Shown: positions 62,236 to 64,000 of the stretch, piece after piece
Position numbering within the stretch: the first letter of the stretch is position 1
Layout of the letters: each line of letters opens with the position of its first letter
Assembly (NCBI GenBank): GCA_041287865.1
Contig: JBGGMV010000028.1
Coordinates: 62,001-126,000 of the forward strand
Length of the DNA: 64,000 nucleotides
Source of the DNA: JAPWJZ01 sp041287865
GTDB lineage: Bacteria; Pseudomonadota; Alphaproteobacteria; Micavibrionales; UBA2020
Direction of reading: 5' to 3'
Position numbers and translations under genes: made by a program
The notes under the pieces: generated by a model
What the model was told of the DNA's origin: nothing
Databases searched by the model: none
What the model saw: only the letters and a program-made list of their open reading frames with translations

Positions 62236-62942
62236 TACGCGCCCCCCGGCTTCTTGAACTTCAGCGGCTTACCGACGCTGATCTTGTTCAGAGGGCGCAG
62301 CTTTTGCGCCATGGCGTAGGTTTTTTCGCGATCGTTCGCCTGGATGTGCGGGTAAAGCACGACGAGCGCCGCACCCGCCTGTGCGTCTTTCGCAAGGCCG
62401 AAGGCGGTGCGGTCTTTATTATCCTTCATGCAGATATCGGCGAAGCTCTTGATCAGCGCCTCGACGGCGCCCGGCTGGTTGGCTTTCGCGGCCTTCATCA
62501 GCGCGGTTTCGCCGCCCTTATCCTGCGCATCTGTATCGGCGTTCGCCGCCAGCAGATGGGCGGCGGCGGCCAGCGCCTTGTCGTGCGATGCCGCCATCAG
62601 GGGCGTTTCGCCGGTTTTTTCGTTCGGCAGGTCGATATTGAATCCGCGCTGGATGAAAAGCTGCACAAGGCCGTCTTGCCCGTGGCGGGCGGCCAGATGC
62701 ATCGGCGTATCGCCGGCATTGTCGAAAATTTCACGCGTCGCGCCCCTGTTCAGCAGCAGGTTCGCCATATCCCGCTGCCCGTTCAGCGCCGCCATGTGCA
62801 GCGGCGTGCGGCCGTCGTGCTCGCCCTGACAGTCGACCTCCGCGCCCTGTTCGATCAGGTCGCAGGCCTTGCCGGTCTCGCCCGATGCGGCGGCCTGCAG
62901 CAGGCTGACATCAATCGCGGGATAGGCGGGAGAAATCGTCAT
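62235..62942 (-). CDS. Ankyrin-repeat protein with C-terminal tag
   Basis: The protein has 235 residues, about six ankyrin repeats (residues 8-185; for example HDGRTPLHMAALNGQRDMA and AGDTPMHLAARHGQ). It ends NKISVGKPLKFKKPGGA. AGGGG precedes the ATG. It lies 5 bases after the upstream ankyrin gene and overlaps the SPFH-like gene, so at least four genes from 64000 down to 61639 form one operon. Confidence 0.92.
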   Translation of the reverse strand: MTISPAYPAIDVSLLQAAASGETGKACDLIEQGAEVDCQGEHDGRTPLHMAALNGQRDMANLLLNRGATREIFDNAGDTPMHLAARHGQDGLVQLFIQRGFNIDLPNEKTGETPLMAASHDKALAAAAHLLAANADTDAQDKGGETALMKAAKANQPGAVEALIKSFADICMKDNKDRTAFGLAKDAQAGAALVVLYPHIQANDREKTYAMAQKLRPLNKISVGKPLKFKKPGGA

Positions 62943-62947
62943 GGCAG

Positions 62948-63712
62948 TTACGGCCCCTTGAGCTTCAGCGGGCGCAAGATCCCGATGCTTTGCTGCAGTC
63001 CGTCGTTCATGCCCTGCATTGTGGCCTCGGTCAGCGCGACTTGCGCAACCGCAGCTTCATGCGCCGCGATGGCGGCTTTTTGCGTGGTGACTTCGGCAGC
63101 GTAAGCGGGGAAAAAGCTTTCGAGACGGGCCAGCACGTTCACCGCACCCGCAGCCTTGGCGAAATCGAGCGTCGTCTTGCCAAGTGTGGTTGGCTTGACG
63201 GGATCCGCGCCGGCGGCGACGAGCGCGTCAAAGGCCTCGGCCGCGTCTTTTTCGGCCGCGAACATCAGGGCGGTTTTGCCGCGCTGGTCGGCCCAGTCGG
63301 GCTTCGCGCCGCCCTTGACGATCAGGTCGACGCATTCGGGCGCATTGCTGGCGGCGCTTTCCGACAGCGCGCATTCTTCGGCCCAGGGGCCTTCCGGTTC
63401 GACTGTCACGTTGCAGTCGAGATAGGCCTGCACCACGTCCTTGTGGTTGTTGGCGGCGGCCAGCATCAGGGGCGTCTTGAAATCCTCGTCCAGCAGGCGG
63501 GCGTCGACGCGGTCTTCCAGCAGGTATTTCACCACAGCGGCATGGCCGTTCATGGCGGCAAGGTGCAGCGCCGTGCGGCGGTCGTTGTCGCGCGCGTCTT
63601 CGGGATCCGCGCCGCGGTTGCGGCAGGCCTCGACCTCGGCAAGGTCGCCCTTCGCCGCGGCGGCGAGGAATTTGGCGTAGAGTTCTGATTTGGTTTCGGA
63701 ATGATAGGTCAT
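62948..63712 (-). CDS. Ankyrin-repeat protein with C-terminal tag
   Basis: The protein has 254 residues with ankyrin repeats at about 12-190 (for example NDRRTALHLAAMNGHAAVV and QRGKTALMFAAEKD), a helical segment, and the end SIGILRPLKLKGP, the shared motif right at the C-terminus. The start overlaps the upstream stop (ATGA). Confidence 0.92.
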   Translation of the reverse strand: MTYHSETKSELYAKFLAAAAKGDLAEVEACRNRGADPEDARDNDRRTALHLAAMNGHAAVVKYLLEDRVDARLLDEDFKTPLMLAAANNHKDVVQAYLDCNVTVEPEGPWAEECALSESAASNAPECVDLIVKGGAKPDWADQRGKTALMFAAEKDAAEAFDALVAAGADPVKPTTLGKTTLDFAKAAGAVNVLARLESFFPAYAAEVTTQKAAIAAHEAAVAQVALTEATMQGMNDGLQQSIGILRPLKLKGP

Positions 63713-64000
63713 GGCGCGTCACCACCGGGCGTGCGCATCTTCACCTTGATAACCTTGAGCGGCTTGATGGCGCGAAGGCTGCCGTGGTCCTGTACGCGCG
63801 CGTCAAGCTCGGGCAGGTAAGTCTCGAGGAACTGCGTTGACGGGCTGTACCTTTTTTGCATGCGGTCGCGCAACGTGCAGCCGGCGCTGTCTTTCAGCGC
63901 CGGATTGGCGCCGAGATCGAGCAGCTTTTTCATCAGGCTGCTCTGGTTCGGCGGCAGGTGCATCAGCGCAGTGCGGCCTATGGTATCCTGATCGTCCAGC
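63709..64000 (-). CDS. Ankyrin-repeat protein with C-terminal tag, start outside window
   Basis: The frame is open to the end of the window and the residues before the ATG at 63963 (DDQDTIGRTAL) continue an ankyrin repeat, so that ATG is not the start. The visible 97 residues hold one and a half repeats, a helical segment, and the end SLRAIKPLKVIKVKM with a short extension, a variant of the shared motif. Confidence 0.88.
   Translation of the reverse strand, partial: LDDQDTIGRTALMHLPPNQSSLMKKLLDLGANPALKDSAGCTLRDRMQKRYSPSTQFLETYLPELDARVQDHGSLRAIKPLKVIKVKMRTPGGDAP

Noticed and set aside
1..64000. CRISPR arrays, tRNA, rRNA, insertion sequences
   Set aside because: I saw no regularly spaced repeats, no tRNA-like cloverleaf, no rRNA segments and no transposase frames; a covariance-model search was not possible here.

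Overview
The window is a gene-dense, GC-rich stretch of a bacterial chromosome. Several neighbouring genes overlap by 4 bases, and converging genes often abut or overlap. The housekeeping genes (acs, gpsA, tsaD, a HIT protein, LemA, an HtpX-like protease, an EVE-domain protein), a GTTC-N7-GTTC SOS-type box and the codon use suggest an alphaproteobacterium. A Micavibrio-like or other host- or prey-associated lineage is possible, because about eighteen ankyrin-repeat proteins are encoded in 64 kb, but taxonomy cannot be proved from this sequence. I saw no rRNA, tRNA, CRISPR array or insertion sequence.

Layout. 1-5 kb: two ankyrin genes, a lipoprotein metallopeptidase and two membrane proteins. 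5-13 kb: HIT protein, three Gly/Ala-rich membrane proteins, an ankyrin protein, a Thr-rich secreted protein and a Sel1-repeat/outer-membrane-barrel protein. 13-17 kb: a coupled ankyrin pair, then a small phage-like module (S24 repressor, SOS-type box, a replication-like gene and unknown genes). 17-31 kb: ankyrin operons, a tandem pair of signal-peptide metallopeptidases, two small paralogous membrane proteins and a HAD phosphatase. 31-36 kb: a trypsin-like protease/FHA membrane protein operon, then two coupled genes that carry complementary parts of a Clp-type AAA+ ATPase. 37-40 kb: LemA and HtpX-like protease. 40-51.5 kb: two clusters of Gly-rich membrane proteins enclosing a metallopeptidase, a TIMP-like/pentapeptide-repeat protein and two M50B-like membrane proteases. 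51.6-58.6 kb: mostly conserved metabolism (acs, gpsA, tsaD). 58.6-64 kb: more ankyrin proteins and three SPFH (prohibitin-type) proteins.

The most interesting signal is a short basic, beta-like C-terminal motif shared by about 22 otherwise unrelated proteins: ankyrin proteins, Gly-rich membrane proteins, both AAA+ pieces and one SPFH protein. Its approximate pattern is V-L-x(2-4)-[IV]-x-V-x-x-P-[LIV]-x-[LIVF]-[KR], normally within the last 20 residues. It looks like a shared sorting, docking or export tag, and the tagged genes could form one previously undescribed system. The function of the tag is inference; its recurrence can be read directly from the translations.
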